NCBI RefSeq assembly: GCF_003335675.1
Contig: NZ_QPHL01000014.1
Coordinates: forward strand, 177,658 to 241,657
Origin: Winogradskyella sp. KYW1333
GTDB lineage: Bacteria; Bacteroidota; Bacteroidia; Flavobacteriales; Flavobacteriaceae
Direction: 5' to 3'
Length of the DNA: 64,000 nucleotides
Of this stretch, positions 1 through 8,822 are shown piece by piece. The notes under the pieces are model-generated. The model saw only the letters and a list, made by a program, of their open reading frames with translations. It ran no database searches and had not been told where the DNA came from. Position 1 is the first letter of the stretch; each line of letters starts with the position of its first letter. Both the position numbers and the translations under genes were made by a program.

Positions 1-602
1 ATCATACTATGACTAATATCAATCATGAGTACAGTGCTCATTTGACTTTTATGTAAAGTCTGCTCAACAACCAAATCGTCTTCAGTGAGATTAAAATCAC
101 CAACGCCATGATTTATTTGAGCATTTCTAAGACTTTCAGTTATTGACACTTTTTCTAAGGCATCACCAAAATGATAGGATCTAAATTCACCAGTATGTTC
201 ATCTCCAATTCCAACGCCTTTACTCCTATGGTTTCCAGAACCACTACGTTTTATTTTACCAAAAATATGTTCAAGTGCCTGTTTACGTATGGCTCTCTCC
301 GTTTTTTCAGTAATTGTCAATTTACCTTTGCCTTCACCATCACCTAGACCATCTATATCAATTTCTTCGCGTATGTATCCTTTATTCTTTAGATCTTCAA
401 TAAAATCTTCAATAGTATATTCTGGTGTTGTTAGGTTGTACTCTTGGTCTAATTGCCTCAACCAATCAATAGCCTCATCAAAATCACCTGAAGTGTAAGT
501 TATGAGTTCTTTGAAAATTTCAAAAAGTTTATCAAATGGAGACTGATTCTGAGCTTCATATTGCTTAAAAACAAATCCAGATTTTTTCAAGTTCTCTTTC
601 AT
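1..602 (-). CDS. VWA domain-containing protein (N-terminal part, runs off window)
   Basis: A reading frame on the minus strand opens at an ATG at 602 and stays open to the window edge, giving about 200 residues with no stop. The N-terminal half is acidic and helical with no motif I recognise. The last residues before the edge read MIDISHSM, which fits the D-x-S-x-S metal-binding (MIDAS) signature opening a von Willebrand factor A domain. Proteins of this shape in Bacteroidota usually sit next to a magnesium-chelatase/MoxR-like AAA ATPase, and would be cytoplasmic because no signal peptide is visible. The partner gene, if present, lies outside the window. The VWA identity rests on this single motif, so the family is fairly but not fully certain. 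Confidence 0.72.
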   Translation of the reverse strand, partial: MKENLKKSGFVFKQYEAQNQSPFDKLFEIFKELITYTSGDFDEAIDWLRQLDQEYNLTTPEYTIEDFIEDLKNKGYIREEIDIDGLGDGEGKGKLTITEKTERAIRKQALEHIFGKIKRSGSGNHRSKGVGIGDEHTGEFRSYHFGDALEKVSITESLRNAQINHGVGDFNLTEDDLVVEQTLHKSQMSTVLMIDISHSM

Positions 603-711
603 ATTAGTATAAAAATACTGCTTTTTAAGACGCTGATGAAAGCATTAACATCTCTTTTAGAAATACGAATTTTCTTTTCCTTAATTTTATCAAAAACTAA
701 CCTAATTTAGA

Positions 712-3700
712 ATGAAAAAACTTTTCTCTCTTGTTATGCTCTTAAGCGTAACACTTCTCATCGCACAAGAATTATCAATGGACATGCTTAAAAATATGGC
801 ACCAAGAAATATTGGTCCAGGTGGAATGTCTGGTCGTGTCACAGCAATTGATGTTGTTCATAACAATCCTGATATAATGTATGTAGGCACAGCATCTGGT
901 GGACTTTGGAAATCTACTTCTGGAGGCATAAAATGGGATCCGATTTTTGATAATGAACTTACTGCATCAATTGGAGCAGTGGAAATTCAGCAATCAAACC
1001 CAAGTGTTATTTGGGTTGGTACAGGAGAAGGAAATCCCCGTAACTCCTTAAATGGTGGTTATGGTGTCTACAAGTCCCTTGATGGTGGTAAAACTTGGAA
1101 TGCTATGGGTCTAGAAAAAACACGTCACATCCATAGAATTATAGTGGACCCTACAAATCCAGATGTTGTTTATGTTGGCGCCATTGGTTCACCTTGGGGC
1201 GAACATCCTGAGCGTGGTGTTTTTAAAACTACCGATGGTGGTAAAACTTGGAATAAAATTTTATTCGCAAATAATAAAACTGGTGTTGCTGATATGGTAA
1301 TGGATCCAACCAATCCAAACAAATTATTTGTTGCTATGTGGGAGCATAAGCGTGACCCTTGGTTTTTTAATTCTGGAGGCAAAGGATCTGGGTTGCATAT
1401 GACTCATGATGGTGGTAAAACTTGGAAAAAGATTTCAGATGAGGATGGACTGCCAGAAGGTGATTTAGGAAGAATTGGCGTGGCCATAGCACCTGGTAAA
1501 CCAAATATTGTATATGCTCTTGTTGAAGCCAAGAAAAATGCACTTTACAAAAGTAATGACGGTGGGTTTAAATGGCAGAAAATCAATGACAAAAATGATA
1601 TTGGTAATAGACCTTTTTACTATTCTGAAATCTATGTAGATCCACAAAATGAAAATAGAGTCTATTCAGTTTTCACCTATGTAAATGTGTCCGAAGATGG
1701 CGGTAAAAATTTCAGCCAGTTAATGCCAGCCTATGGTGTGAGTAATGGTGTACATCCAGATCACCATGCATGGTGGATTCATCCCGAAGACGGTAGTTTT
1801 ATGATAGACGGAAACGATGGCGGGATGAATATTACCAGAGATGGAGGTAAAACCTGGCGTTTTATTGGCAACATTCCTGTGGCTCAATTTTATCATATTG
1901 CTGTGGACAATGAATATCCTTATAATGTATATGGTGGTATGCAAGACAACGGATCTTGGCGCGGACCAGCATATGTTTGGCGAGCACAAGGGATTAGAAA
2001 TAGCTATTGGCAAGAAATTAGTTTTGGTGATGGATTTGATGTAGTACCAGACAGAGACGATTCTAGATATGGATGGTCTATGAGTCAACAAGGATATGTG
2101 AGTAGATACGATTGGCAAACTGGAAATAACTACTCGGTAAGACCAACTCATCCTGACCCAAATATTAGGTTAAGGTTCAACTGGAACTCTGCAATAAATA
2201 TTGATCCATTTAATAATAGCACCATATATTTTGGAAGTCAATTTGTACATAAATCAACAGACAAGGGTGAGACATGGACCATAATTTCTCCTGACCTATC
2301 AACTAATGATCCTGAAAAACAAAAACAATCAGAAAGTGGTGGTTTGACAATGGATGCTACTGGTGCTGAAAACCATACTACTATTTTAGTGATAGAACCC
2401 TCACCTGTTGAGAAGGATATGCTTTGGGCAGGAACAGACGATGGACGTGTTCATTACACAACAGATGGTGGCACACAATGGACAGAGGTTACAAAAAACA
2501 TAAAAGGTTTACCTCAAGGAAGTTGGGTTGCACAAATAAAAGCTTCTAATAAAAATAAAGGAGAAGCACTTTTAATTGCCAATGACTACAGACGCTTTAA
2601 TTATACACCATATGCCTATAGAACCAAAAACTATGGTAAAACTTGGGAGCGTATTGTAGATGATAGAGATGTACAAAGTTATACTCTAGCCATAGTTGAA
2701 GATTTAGAAGAACCTAATCTTATGTTTTTAGGTACTGATGATGGACTTTATGTTTCTATTGATGCAGGTGAAAAATGGACTAAATGGACAGAAGGATTCC
2801 CGACAACCTCTGTAAAGGATTTAGTAATTCACCCTCGTGAACATGATTTGGTAATAGGTACATTCGGTCGAGCAGCATGGGTTTTAGATGATATTAGACC
2901 CTTACGAGAAATGGCTAAAAACCCTTCTGTAACTAAAGCAAACATCAAACTTTTTGATACTCCAATAGCATATCAAGCAGCTTATCAACAACCAACTGGT
3001 AGTCGTTTTGGTGCAGATGCGATGTATCAAGGCGAAAATCGTCCTGGTGGAGCTAGTTTAGCATATATGTTCAATAAAAAGGACGCTGTGAAGTCGGACA
3101 TAAAGGATAATGCAAAAAAAGCTGATAAAAATGTTAGTGCTAAAAAAGTAGATATAGAGAAAGCAGTGAAATGGGATTCATTAACATTAAAAATCTATGA
3201 TGGTGACAGACTAATAAGAACCCTTAAACGCAAAGCTCCAAAAGAAAACGGCATTCAAAAATGGACTTGGTATATGGATGAAGCTGGTGTTGACAGACCA
3301 TCTAGAAGAGTTAGACCACGACGCGGTGAACCTGGTGGTGTAGGTGTAAAACCAGGAACATACAGAGTAGTTTTACATTATGGCGACCAATCATCTGAAT
3401 CAAATATAAAAGTTGTGTCAGACCCAAGATTAGAAGTATCACAGAAGAATATCGATGAAGTCTATGCAGCAGCTAAAGAGCTAGAAAAACTGCAAAAATC
3501 CTCTGCCGATGCTGTTAAACAATTATCTGAAAGTAAAACCATCTCAGAAAAGTTTAAAAAAGATCTAAGTAAGTTAGACAAAGAAGGATTTAAAGATCAG
3601 ATTAAAGAATCAAAAGAGATTGTAAAAGCAATTGACAGCTTAATTGACAAATATTTAGGTAAGGTAGATAAGCGTCAAGGTATAACTAGAAATCCTGAAG

Positions 3701-3927
3701 TAACACCTCTTCAAAGATTAAGAACAGCTGCAGGCTATGTATTTAATAGCCAAAATGGATTAACTTCTACAGAAACTACATTGATTAAGCATGCAAAAGA
3801 TGCTTTAGATGAGTTGTTTGGAGAAACTAATAATTTCTTCAATACGGAATGGAAAAGCTATCAAGAAAAAATGACGCAAGTAAAAATGAATCCGTTTAAA
3901 GAATACAAGACCTTCTCCGTAGATTAA
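712..3927 (+). CDS. Secreted BNR/Asp-box (sortilin-like) repeat protein
   Basis: The 1071-residue product starts with a clear signal peptide (about 19 residues, ending LLIAQ). The first 750 or so residues carry many copies of the Asp-box motif, such as TTDGGKTWNK and SNDGGFKWQK, which mark beta-propeller blades of the sortilin/Vps10, BNR and glycosyl hydrolase 74-like superfamily. The remaining 300 residues are lysine-rich and largely helical, with a short beta region (around residues 820-900) before them. Flavobacterial homologues are often labelled glycosyl hydrolase, but I see no catalytic motif that proves hydrolase activity. A binding or scaffolding role at the envelope is equally possible. 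The gene is monocistronic and followed by a strong terminator shared with the convergent regulator gene. Confidence 0.85.
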   Translation: MKKLFSLVMLLSVTLLIAQELSMDMLKNMAPRNIGPGGMSGRVTAIDVVHNNPDIMYVGTASGGLWKSTSGGIKWDPIFDNELTASIGAVEIQQSNPSVIWVGTGEGNPRNSLNGGYGVYKSLDGGKTWNAMGLEKTRHIHRIIVDPTNPDVVYVGAIGSPWGEHPERGVFKTTDGGKTWNKILFANNKTGVADMVMDPTNPNKLFVAMWEHKRDPWFFNSGGKGSGLHMTHDGGKTWKKISDEDGLPEGDLGRIGVAIAPGKPNIVYALVEAKKNALYKSNDGGFKWQKINDKNDIGNRPFYYSEIYVDPQNENRVYSVFTYVNVSEDGGKNFSQLMPAYGVSNGVHPDHHAWWIHPEDGSFMIDGNDGGMNITRDGGKTWRFIGNIPVAQFYHIAVDNEYPYNVYGGMQDNGSWRGPAYVWRAQGIRNSYWQEISFGDGFDVVPDRDDSRYGWSMSQQGYVSRYDWQTGNNYSVRPTHPDPNIRLRFNWNSAINIDPFNNSTIYFGSQFVHKSTDKGETWTIISPDLSTNDPEKQKQSESGGLTMDATGAENHTTILVIEPSPVEKDMLWAGTDDGRVHYTTDGGTQWTEVTKNIKGLPQGSWVAQIKASNKNKGEALLIANDYRRFNYTPYAYRTKNYGKTWERIVDDRDVQSYTLAIVEDLEEPNLMFLGTDDGLYVSIDAGEKWTKWTEGFPTTSVKDLVIHPREHDLVIGTFGRAAWVLDDIRPLREMAKNPSVTKANIKLFDTPIAYQAAYQQPTGSRFGADAMYQGENRPGGASLAYMFNKKDAVKSDIKDNAKKADKNVSAKKVDIEKAVKWDSLTLKIYDGDRLIRTLKRKAPKENGIQKWTWYMDEAGVDRPSRRVRPRRGEPGGVGVKPGTYRVVLHYGDQSSESNIKVVSDPRLEVSQKNIDEVYAAAKELEKLQKSSADAVKQLSESKTISEKFKKDLSKLDKEGFKDQIKESKEIVKAIDSLIDKYLGKVDKRQGITRNPEVTPLQRLRTAAGYVFNSQNGLTSTETTLIKHAKDALDELFGETNNFFNTEWKSYQEKMTQVKMNPFKEYKTFSVD

Positions 3928-3932
3928 GTCAT

Positions 3933-3965
3933 AAAAAAACGCTCTAAAATTTAGAGCGTTTTTTT
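3933..3965. terminator. Bidirectional intrinsic terminator
   Basis: The palindrome ACGCTCTAAA/TTTAGAGCGT is flanked by A-runs on the left and T-runs on the right. It lies between the stop codons of two convergent genes and can terminate transcription from both sides. Confidence 0.85.
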
Positions 3966-3966
3966 A

Positions 3967-4644
3967 TTATTCTATCCATTTAAGACTACCATAGTCTTCA
4001 ATTTTTATCTGTTTTCCTTTTGTGGAAATAAGACCTTCCTTTTTAAATTGTGATAAAATTCTAATGGCTGATTCTGTTGCTGTACCTACTATGCTTGCAT
4101 AGTCCTCTCGAGATATTACAATATTTAAATAATCATCAGCATTGGTTCCGAAATTATCATATATGTATATTAATATTTCGGCCATTCTGCGTTTTACTGA
4201 TTTCTGAGCCATATTTACTAATGAAATATCAGAATCTTTCAAATCGTTAGCCATTTTCTTTAAAACATCCATTGTGAATTTTGGATTCTTGACTAAGTCT
4301 GCCATAATCTCACTCTTCGGAATAAAACACATTTCCATATCATTAAGAGCTACAGCACTTAAATTGGTTTTTTGCTCTGTAACTAAAGAACGTTTACCTA
4401 ATAAACCTCCTTTTACCACAAGCTTAACGACCTGATTCTTTCCATTTTCGCTCAACTTAGTTAATTTACAAACACCGTCTCTAACGCAGTAAACTCCATT
4501 TAAGGTCTCTCCTTCTTCAAAAATAACTTGACCCTTTTTATAGATTTTCCCAGTTTTACAAGCTGATACTCTCATTAGTTCCTGTCTTGTCAAGGATTTT
4601 AAAGAATTGAATTCCTTAACAATACAAGATTCACATTTACTCAT
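3967..4644 (-). CDS. Crp/Fnr family transcriptional regulator (Fnr-like)
   Basis: This 225-residue protein has a cyclic-nucleotide-binding-like beta barrel (about 30-130), a dimerisation helix, and a C-terminal winged helix (about 150-220). The recognition segment is SREDYASIVGTATESAIRIL. The N-terminus holds cysteines at 4, 7 and 29, plus C53 and C59. The CxxC and the third cysteine recall the [4Fe-4S] ligands of oxygen-sensing FNR, although the spacing differs from the E. coli protein. It is divergent from a decayed copper P-ATPase of the cbb3-oxidase type, the usual neighbour of Fnr-like genes in flavobacteria, and a palindrome in the shared upstream region could be its operator. Oxygen or redox sensing is an inference from the cysteines and the context. 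Confidence 0.85.
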   Translation of the reverse strand: MSKCESCIVKEFNSLKSLTRQELMRVSACKTGKIYKKGQVIFEEGETLNGVYCVRDGVCKLTKLSENGKNQVVKLVVKGGLLGKRSLVTEQKTNLSAVALNDMEMCFIPKSEIMADLVKNPKFTMDVLKKMANDLKDSDISLVNMAQKSVKRRMAEILIYIYDNFGTNADDYLNIVISREDYASIVGTATESAIRILSQFKKEGLISTKGKQIKIEDYGSLKWIE

Positions 4645-4683
4645 ACCAATTGATTTTGTGACAATATCAAATATAAGAATTAC

Positions 4684-4697
4684 ATGATAAATATCAT
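4684..4697. promoter_or_regulatory. Candidate Fnr-type operator
   Basis: The sequence ATGATAAATATCAT is a perfect 14-base palindrome containing TGAT-N4-ATCA, close to the FNR-family consensus TTGAT-N4-ATCAA. It lies 40 bases upstream of the Fnr-like start and 58 bases upstream of the divergent ccoI remnant. Binding by this regulator is an inference. Confidence 0.45.
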
Positions 4698-4754
4698 ATT
4701 TTAAGTATTATTATAATACCACTTTTGTTACAGGTATAATTGAGCAAATTTTAA

Positions 4755-5450
4755 ATGGTAAATAACTCCTGTTTTCATTGTGGTGATGATTGTGGTAGTC
4801 ACCCAATTTCTTTTCAAGATAAATCATACTGCTGTAACGGTTGTAAAACTGTTTTTGAAATTTTTAACGAGAATGAATTGACCTGTTACTATGACATGGG
4901 AAATACTCGTGGTGCTATTCCTAAGGAAATAGAAGGCAAATACGATTTCTTATCCCAAGAAAACATCATTGAAAAACTTACAGATTTTAGAAGTGATACT
5001 TTAGAAGTTGCTACACTTTATATTCAACATATCCACTGTAGCTCTTGTATTTGGATTCTTGAAAACCTAAACAAACTCAATGAAAACATCTCTGATTCTC
5101 AAGTAAACTTCGGGAAGAAAACAGTTAGAATTACCTATAATTCTGACACTTCAAATCTTAAGGAAATTGTTTTGCTATTGAGTTCAATTGGTTATGAACC
5201 ATACATTAGTCTTGATGATTTTAGCTCTGGTAAAAGCCATATCAATAGAACATTAATCTATAAGCTGGGTGTAGCAGGTTTTGGATTTGGTAACATCATG
5301 TTTTTATCCTTTCCTTAGTATTTTGAAATCAATGAGTTTTGGTTATAGCAATACAAACATATGTTTAGATGGTTAATGTTTGCAATTGCTGTACCAGTTT
5401 TGTTATATTCTGCTCAAGATTATTTTGTTTTGAAGCAATCAGTTGCTTAA
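4755..5450 (+). pseudogene. ccoI: Decayed CcoI/FixI-type copper P-ATPase, N-terminal remnant
   Basis: The intact reading frame (187 residues to the stop at 5316) contains the cysteine-rich metal-binding leader (CFHCGDDCG, then YCCNGCKTVF) and a heavy-metal domain with CSSC, as in the ATPase that loads copper into cbb3 cytochrome oxidase. After the TAG at 5316 the same frame still encodes recognisable transmembrane sequence (YFEINEFWL, a second TAG at 5346, then MFRWLMFAIAVP and YSAQDYF) before a final TAA at 5448. An intact family member runs to roughly 750-800 residues with eight membrane helices, so the catalytic core is missing. No ccoS or ccoNOP genes follow; sodC comes next. The locus looks like a dead remnant of an oxidase-maturation cluster. 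Confidence 0.85.
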
Positions 5451-5480
5451 CTTTACTTTTATCTAAATAACACATCTAAA

Positions 5481-6062
5481 ATGAAACACTTAAAACTAAT
5501 TGCATTAGCAGTAACTCTAATTTTTGCTACGGCATGTAAAAAAGATAAAAAAGAAGCAGAACAAATTATCGAAACCGAAATTGAGGAAGTTGTAGAAGGC
5601 ACAAAAACTGACAAAACAATTACTGTAACCATGTCTCCTAAAAGTGATAGTAATGTTACTGGTACTATCATTTTTAACGATGAGGATGGTCAAGTAACAA
5701 TGGAAGGTAAACTCTCTGGGCTTACCGAAGGTGTACATGCCATTCATCTACATGAAAAAGCAGATTGTTCGTCGCCCGATGGAAAATCATCTGGTGGCCA
5801 TTGGAATCCAGCAGGTCAACCTCATGGTGCTTGGGGAGCAGAGTCTGGTTTCCATAAAGGAGACATAGGTAATATGACTGCAAATGCAGAAGGTAATGCT
5901 GAAATATCACTTACAACGGATCAATGGTGTATAGGATGCGGAGATGACACAAAAAATATTATAGGTAAAGCGGTAATTGTACATCAAGGAGAAGATGATT
6001 TAATCTCACAACCGTCGGGTGCTGCAGGTGCAAGAGTAAGTTGTGCAGGAATTATTGAATAG
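5481..6062 (+). CDS. sodC: Superoxide dismutase [Cu-Zn], lipoprotein
   Basis: The 193-residue protein begins with a lipoprotein signal (lipobox FATAC, Cys19), a short charged linker, then a Cu/Zn-SOD domain. The copper and zinc ligands are visible in order: HLHEKADC, GGHWNPAGQPHG, the HKGDIG segment, and VIVHQGEDD. The C-terminal GARVSCAGI matches the family's conserved Arg and disulfide Cys. It dismutates superoxide to hydrogen peroxide and oxygen, and its lipid anchor places it in the periplasm or at the outer membrane. It has its own downstream terminator. It sits immediately after the ccoI remnant but is not part of a recognisable oxidase operon. Confidence 0.93.
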   Translation: MKHLKLIALAVTLIFATACKKDKKEAEQIIETEIEEVVEGTKTDKTITVTMSPKSDSNVTGTIIFNDEDGQVTMEGKLSGLTEGVHAIHLHEKADCSSPDGKSSGGHWNPAGQPHGAWGAESGFHKGDIGNMTANAEGNAEISLTTDQWCIGCGDDTKNIIGKAVIVHQGEDDLISQPSGAAGARVSCAGIIE

Positions 6063-6085
6063 AACTTAAAAAATGAGCTATAATT

Positions 6086-6113
6086 AAAGCCATCAATTAT
6101 GATGGCTTTTTTA
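6086..6113 (+). terminator. Intrinsic terminator after sodC
   Basis: A perfect 10-bp stem, AAAGCCATCA with TGATGGCTTT, closes a 4-base loop and is followed by a T-run. Confidence 0.85.
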
Positions 6114-6173
6114 ATTGACCTAACTGTTTAAATTTGAAGATAAAATTTATCTTTATATAATAATTCTACCTCT

Positions 6174-7346
6174 ATGAATCCATCAGCTCACGGCTGGATA
6201 AAAAAATTAATTAAGGAAGTTTCTGAAACCATGTATTCAGATACCCAATTAACCGAGTTTTACATAAAACTTAAGCAAACTGGTTTCATTTACGGAAGCA
6301 ATATCAAAGTAGTTTTGGATATTGTAAAACCATTTGATTTAACTGAGGAAGAACGCTGTAAAATCAATCTACTTCTCACCTATTATTTCATATATAAAAA
6401 AGCGAATACCAATCAAGATTTTATTGAAAGCTTAATTGGATATTACAAAGCTATCAGTGAAAAAAAGAGATCATTTTTTGAAGAATTATTTAGCGATAAT
6501 ACTTCTGATAGTTTATTAGAGAAAATGATACATAAACGTATCCACGTTGATGATAATTTTATTACGAAAAGCTTTAATTATTTTTTAATAAATGCCTTAT
6601 TATTTGTAGACGTATTGGGCTACCAGCGCTTTTTACTCAACAATAATAGTATAAAGACCTATATAAATAACCTCGAAGCATCCTTAGAGACAATCATTTT
6701 TTCGGTAATGGAGAAAAAAGTAAACAAATCCCATTACGACCAAAACCTTATTAAGTTATTTGAAGGTTCCATAAGACATAAAAAATCACAGCCACCATCT
6801 TATCATGAGGCAATTTCATTTATCACAACGCCATTAGAAAAACTCTATGTGGTAGATCTTGTGTGCATGGCATCATGGACTGACAAGGTTATTGACAAGG
6901 CCGAACGTGAGTTTTTGAGCGAGTTAAATTCGAGTTTAGCACTTGACAACAGCGTAATTACACAGTCTGTAGATGATATAAATACATTCTACAACGAACA
7001 TAAGGAAGATGTAGCTTTTTTGAGTTCAAAAAATCTAGCTCAAAGTTTTTATGACAATAGCAGTAAGGTAGTGACAAGGCTCATTAAAAGAAATAGCAAA
7101 CGGTTAATAAGAGAACTGTCTGAAAGCAAGGAAGCCATGTCATTACTAGCGCAATCTACACAAAGACATCTTACTGACGATGAGCAAAAGAAGATACAGA
7201 CTCAATTGTTAGATATCTTTAAATCCATACCTAGTTTGGCTATTTTTATGTTGCCAGGAGGTATGCTTCTGCTTCCACTTTTTGTGAAGTTTATTCCAAA
7301 GTTATTGCCGTCTGCTTTTGATGATAATAGAATCGAAGACGATTAA
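6174..7346 (+). CDS. LETM1-like protein
   Basis: The 390-residue protein lacks a signal peptide. Its last 70 residues contain the LETM1-like signature: a basic helix, then SIPSLAIFMLPGGMLLLPLF and KFIPKLLPSAF, matching the membrane-associated core of LETM1 proteins. The preceding 300 residues are helical and resemble the N-terminal region of flavobacterial proteins named LETM1-related or biofilm-associated. Mitochondrial LETM1 is a cation/proton exchanger or ribosome-binding membrane protein; no function is proven for the bacterial form. One hydrophobic segment near the C-terminus suggests membrane association. It is transcribed alone and converges on the LytTR regulator gene, leaving 10 bases between the stops. 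Confidence 0.78.
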   Translation: MNPSAHGWIKKLIKEVSETMYSDTQLTEFYIKLKQTGFIYGSNIKVVLDIVKPFDLTEEERCKINLLLTYYFIYKKANTNQDFIESLIGYYKAISEKKRSFFEELFSDNTSDSLLEKMIHKRIHVDDNFITKSFNYFLINALLFVDVLGYQRFLLNNNSIKTYINNLEASLETIIFSVMEKKVNKSHYDQNLIKLFEGSIRHKKSQPPSYHEAISFITTPLEKLYVVDLVCMASWTDKVIDKAEREFLSELNSSLALDNSVITQSVDDINTFYNEHKEDVAFLSSKNLAQSFYDNSSKVVTRLIKRNSKRLIRELSESKEAMSLLAQSTQRHLTDDEQKKIQTQLLDIFKSIPSLAIFMLPGGMLLLPLFVKFIPKLLPSAFDDNRIEDD

Positions 7347-7356
7347 ATTGCTTGAT

Positions 7357-8112
7357 TTATTCTAGCCAGTTTTTAAAATCCTTTACACGTTCTCTTGCCA
7401 CAATAACATCTTGTTCATTATAATGGTTGAGTTTTATCTGAAGCCTAGAATTGGTGTAGCTAATAATATCTTTAATTGCATTAATATTCACATAGAATTT
7501 ACGGCTAGTTCTATAAAACATGTGAGGCTCTAACTCATCTTCCAACTGATCTAAAGTTAAATCTAAAAGATAATTTCTGCCTTCAACCGTATGTGCGTAA
7601 GTACCTTTGTTTTCGCTGTAAATACATTCTATATCTTCTATATTAATCAGCTTTAAATGTTGGCCGACTTTTACAGAAAACCTTTTTTTATACTCACGTT
7701 CAATTGGGTTAACCAAGAGTTTCTTTATATCATTAAAATCTAATGTAACTGACTTCTGCTGTTGTGTAGTACTTTTATATTGTTTTATGGCCGCTTGCAA
7801 CTCGTCTTCATCAATTGGCTTGAGCAAATAATCTATGCTATTTAATTTAAAAGCTTGAAGTGCGTACTCATCATAAGCTGTTGTGAAGATAACAGCAGAA
7901 TTAATTTCGAGAGTCTCAAAAATCTCAAACGAAAGCCCATCACTAAGCTGAATGTCTAAAAAAATAATATCTGGGTGTTCATTATTCTGAAACCAATCTA
8001 TGGATTCTTCTACGGAGTGCAACATTGTTTCAGCTTCTATCCCAATAGTACTTAACATGCGTTGTAAGCGTCTTGCAGAAGGCTTCTCGTCTTCAATAAT
8101 TATTACATTCAT
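7357..8112 (-). CDS. LytTR-family response regulator
   Basis: The 251-residue protein is a complete LytR/AlgR-type regulator. Residues 1-120 form a receiver domain with acidic residues E7/D8, phospho-acceptor D53 in FLDIQLSDG, a threonine in FTTAYDEY and the lysine in LLKPIDEDEL. Residues 145-250 are a LytTR DNA-binding domain (KLINIEDIECIYSENKG, FYRTSRKFYVNINAI). It is the last gene of the minus-strand operon that begins near 11580 and contains its likely partner kinase, about 1 kb upstream. It should bind DNA as a dimer after phosphorylation by that kinase. Target promoters cannot be read from the window; autoregulation of the operon is plausible. Confidence 0.93.
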   Translation of the reverse strand: MNVIIIEDEKPSARRLQRMLSTIGIEAETMLHSVEESIDWFQNNEHPDIIFLDIQLSDGLSFEIFETLEINSAVIFTTAYDEYALQAFKLNSIDYLLKPIDEDELQAAIKQYKSTTQQQKSVTLDFNDIKKLLVNPIEREYKKRFSVKVGQHLKLINIEDIECIYSENKGTYAHTVEGRNYLLDLTLDQLEDELEPHMFYRTSRKFYVNINAIKDIISYTNSRLQIKLNHYNEQDVIVARERVKDFKNWLE

Positions 8113-8149
8113 TCTTTAAAAAAAGTTTTTTAGTTGGCTTAAAATTAGC

Positions 8150-8473
8150 CTACTCCCACATTGTTGTTTCTTCCTCTGTAATTTTATTAAGGTATTCTTC
8201 AATCTTTCGATCTTCCCATTCTTTCTTAAACAAGAATCTACCTTTAAATGCACGCCACCAATGGATGATTATAAAAATGGTCCAACCTACTAAGGTACTC
8301 GTATTAACCCATGTAACGGCCTTTTTGTGTGGACCACCGTCCATAATATAAAAGTTATACAGAATCAAACTAACTACTACTAGGTAACCTACCAAATGAA
8401 GGTAAAAAATCTGAATCTGTTTTACCTTTTTCTTTGCTCTAATGAGGCTTTCTTGTTCATTGAATTCTGTCAT
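8150..8473 (-). CDS. 2TM domain-containing protein
   Basis: The 107-residue protein has two hydrophobic segments (about residues 25-47 and 65-85). They are bracketed by the family signature: LIRAKKKVKQIQIFYLH before the first helix and EWEDRKIEEYL after the second. Both conserved ends are charged and probably cytoplasmic. It is one of four copies of this domain in the operon, the fourth being fused to the kinase. Its start lies 2 bases after the stop of the upstream copy, so translation is probably coupled. Biochemical function is unknown; a role in modulating the adjacent LytS-type kinase is suggested only by genetic linkage and the fusion. Confidence 0.85.
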   Translation of the reverse strand: MTEFNEQESLIRAKKKVKQIQIFYLHLVGYLVVVSLILYNFYIMDGGPHKKAVTWVNTSTLVGWTIFIIIHWWRAFKGRFLFKKEWEDRKIEEYLNKITEEETTMWE

Positions 8474-8475
8474 GG

Positions 8476-8814
8476 CTACTCCCAGTTCTTACGTTCCTTA
8501 TCCATAAACTCTTCGATCTTGCGCTTCTCCCAATTCTTCCCAAAGAAGAAATCTGGTCCAAACACACCAATTAAGTGAAAGAATAAACCTATTCCCCAAA
8601 ATACTGCAGTTGCATATGGTCCGAAACCGTCAAAACCTGCATTAACGCCTATGAGAATAATTAAAAAGACATTAACTATAATGTAAACTGCGAAGTGCCA
8701 GTAAAAACCTATTAAAGATTCTACTTTTTTCTTTGCTCTTAAATATGCTTCTTCTTTTCTATAATCCGAAACATTATCTTCTTTGCCATATGGCTCTATA
8801 TTATATTTTTCCAT
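8476..8814 (-). CDS. 2TM domain-containing protein
   Basis: The 112-residue membrane protein is of the same family as its neighbours. The signature YLRAKKKVESLIGFYWH precedes the first membrane helix, and NWEKRKIEEFM follows the second. The loop between helices contains a glycine-rich turn (NAGFDGFGP). The final residues KERKNWE resemble the end of the copy downstream. The N-terminal 20 residues are hydrophilic and unique to this copy. It sits 8 bases downstream of the preceding copy and 2 bases before the next. Function unknown. Confidence 0.85.
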   Translation of the reverse strand: MEKYNIEPYGKEDNVSDYRKEEAYLRAKKKVESLIGFYWHFAVYIIVNVFLIILIGVNAGFDGFGPYATAVFWGIGLFFHLIGVFGPDFFFGKNWEKRKIEEFMDKERKNWE

Positions 8815-8822
8815 GATATCTT

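Noticed and set aside
1720..2151. 143-residue minus-strand reading frame
   Set aside because: It lies entirely inside the BNR protein gene and shows no domain; shadow.
4755..5450. Reading through TAG as a recoded amino acid in ccoI
   Set aside because: Two TAG codons occur within 11 codons, the frame then ends at TAA with sequence no longer like CcoI, and most of the enzyme is missing; decay explains this better than recoding.
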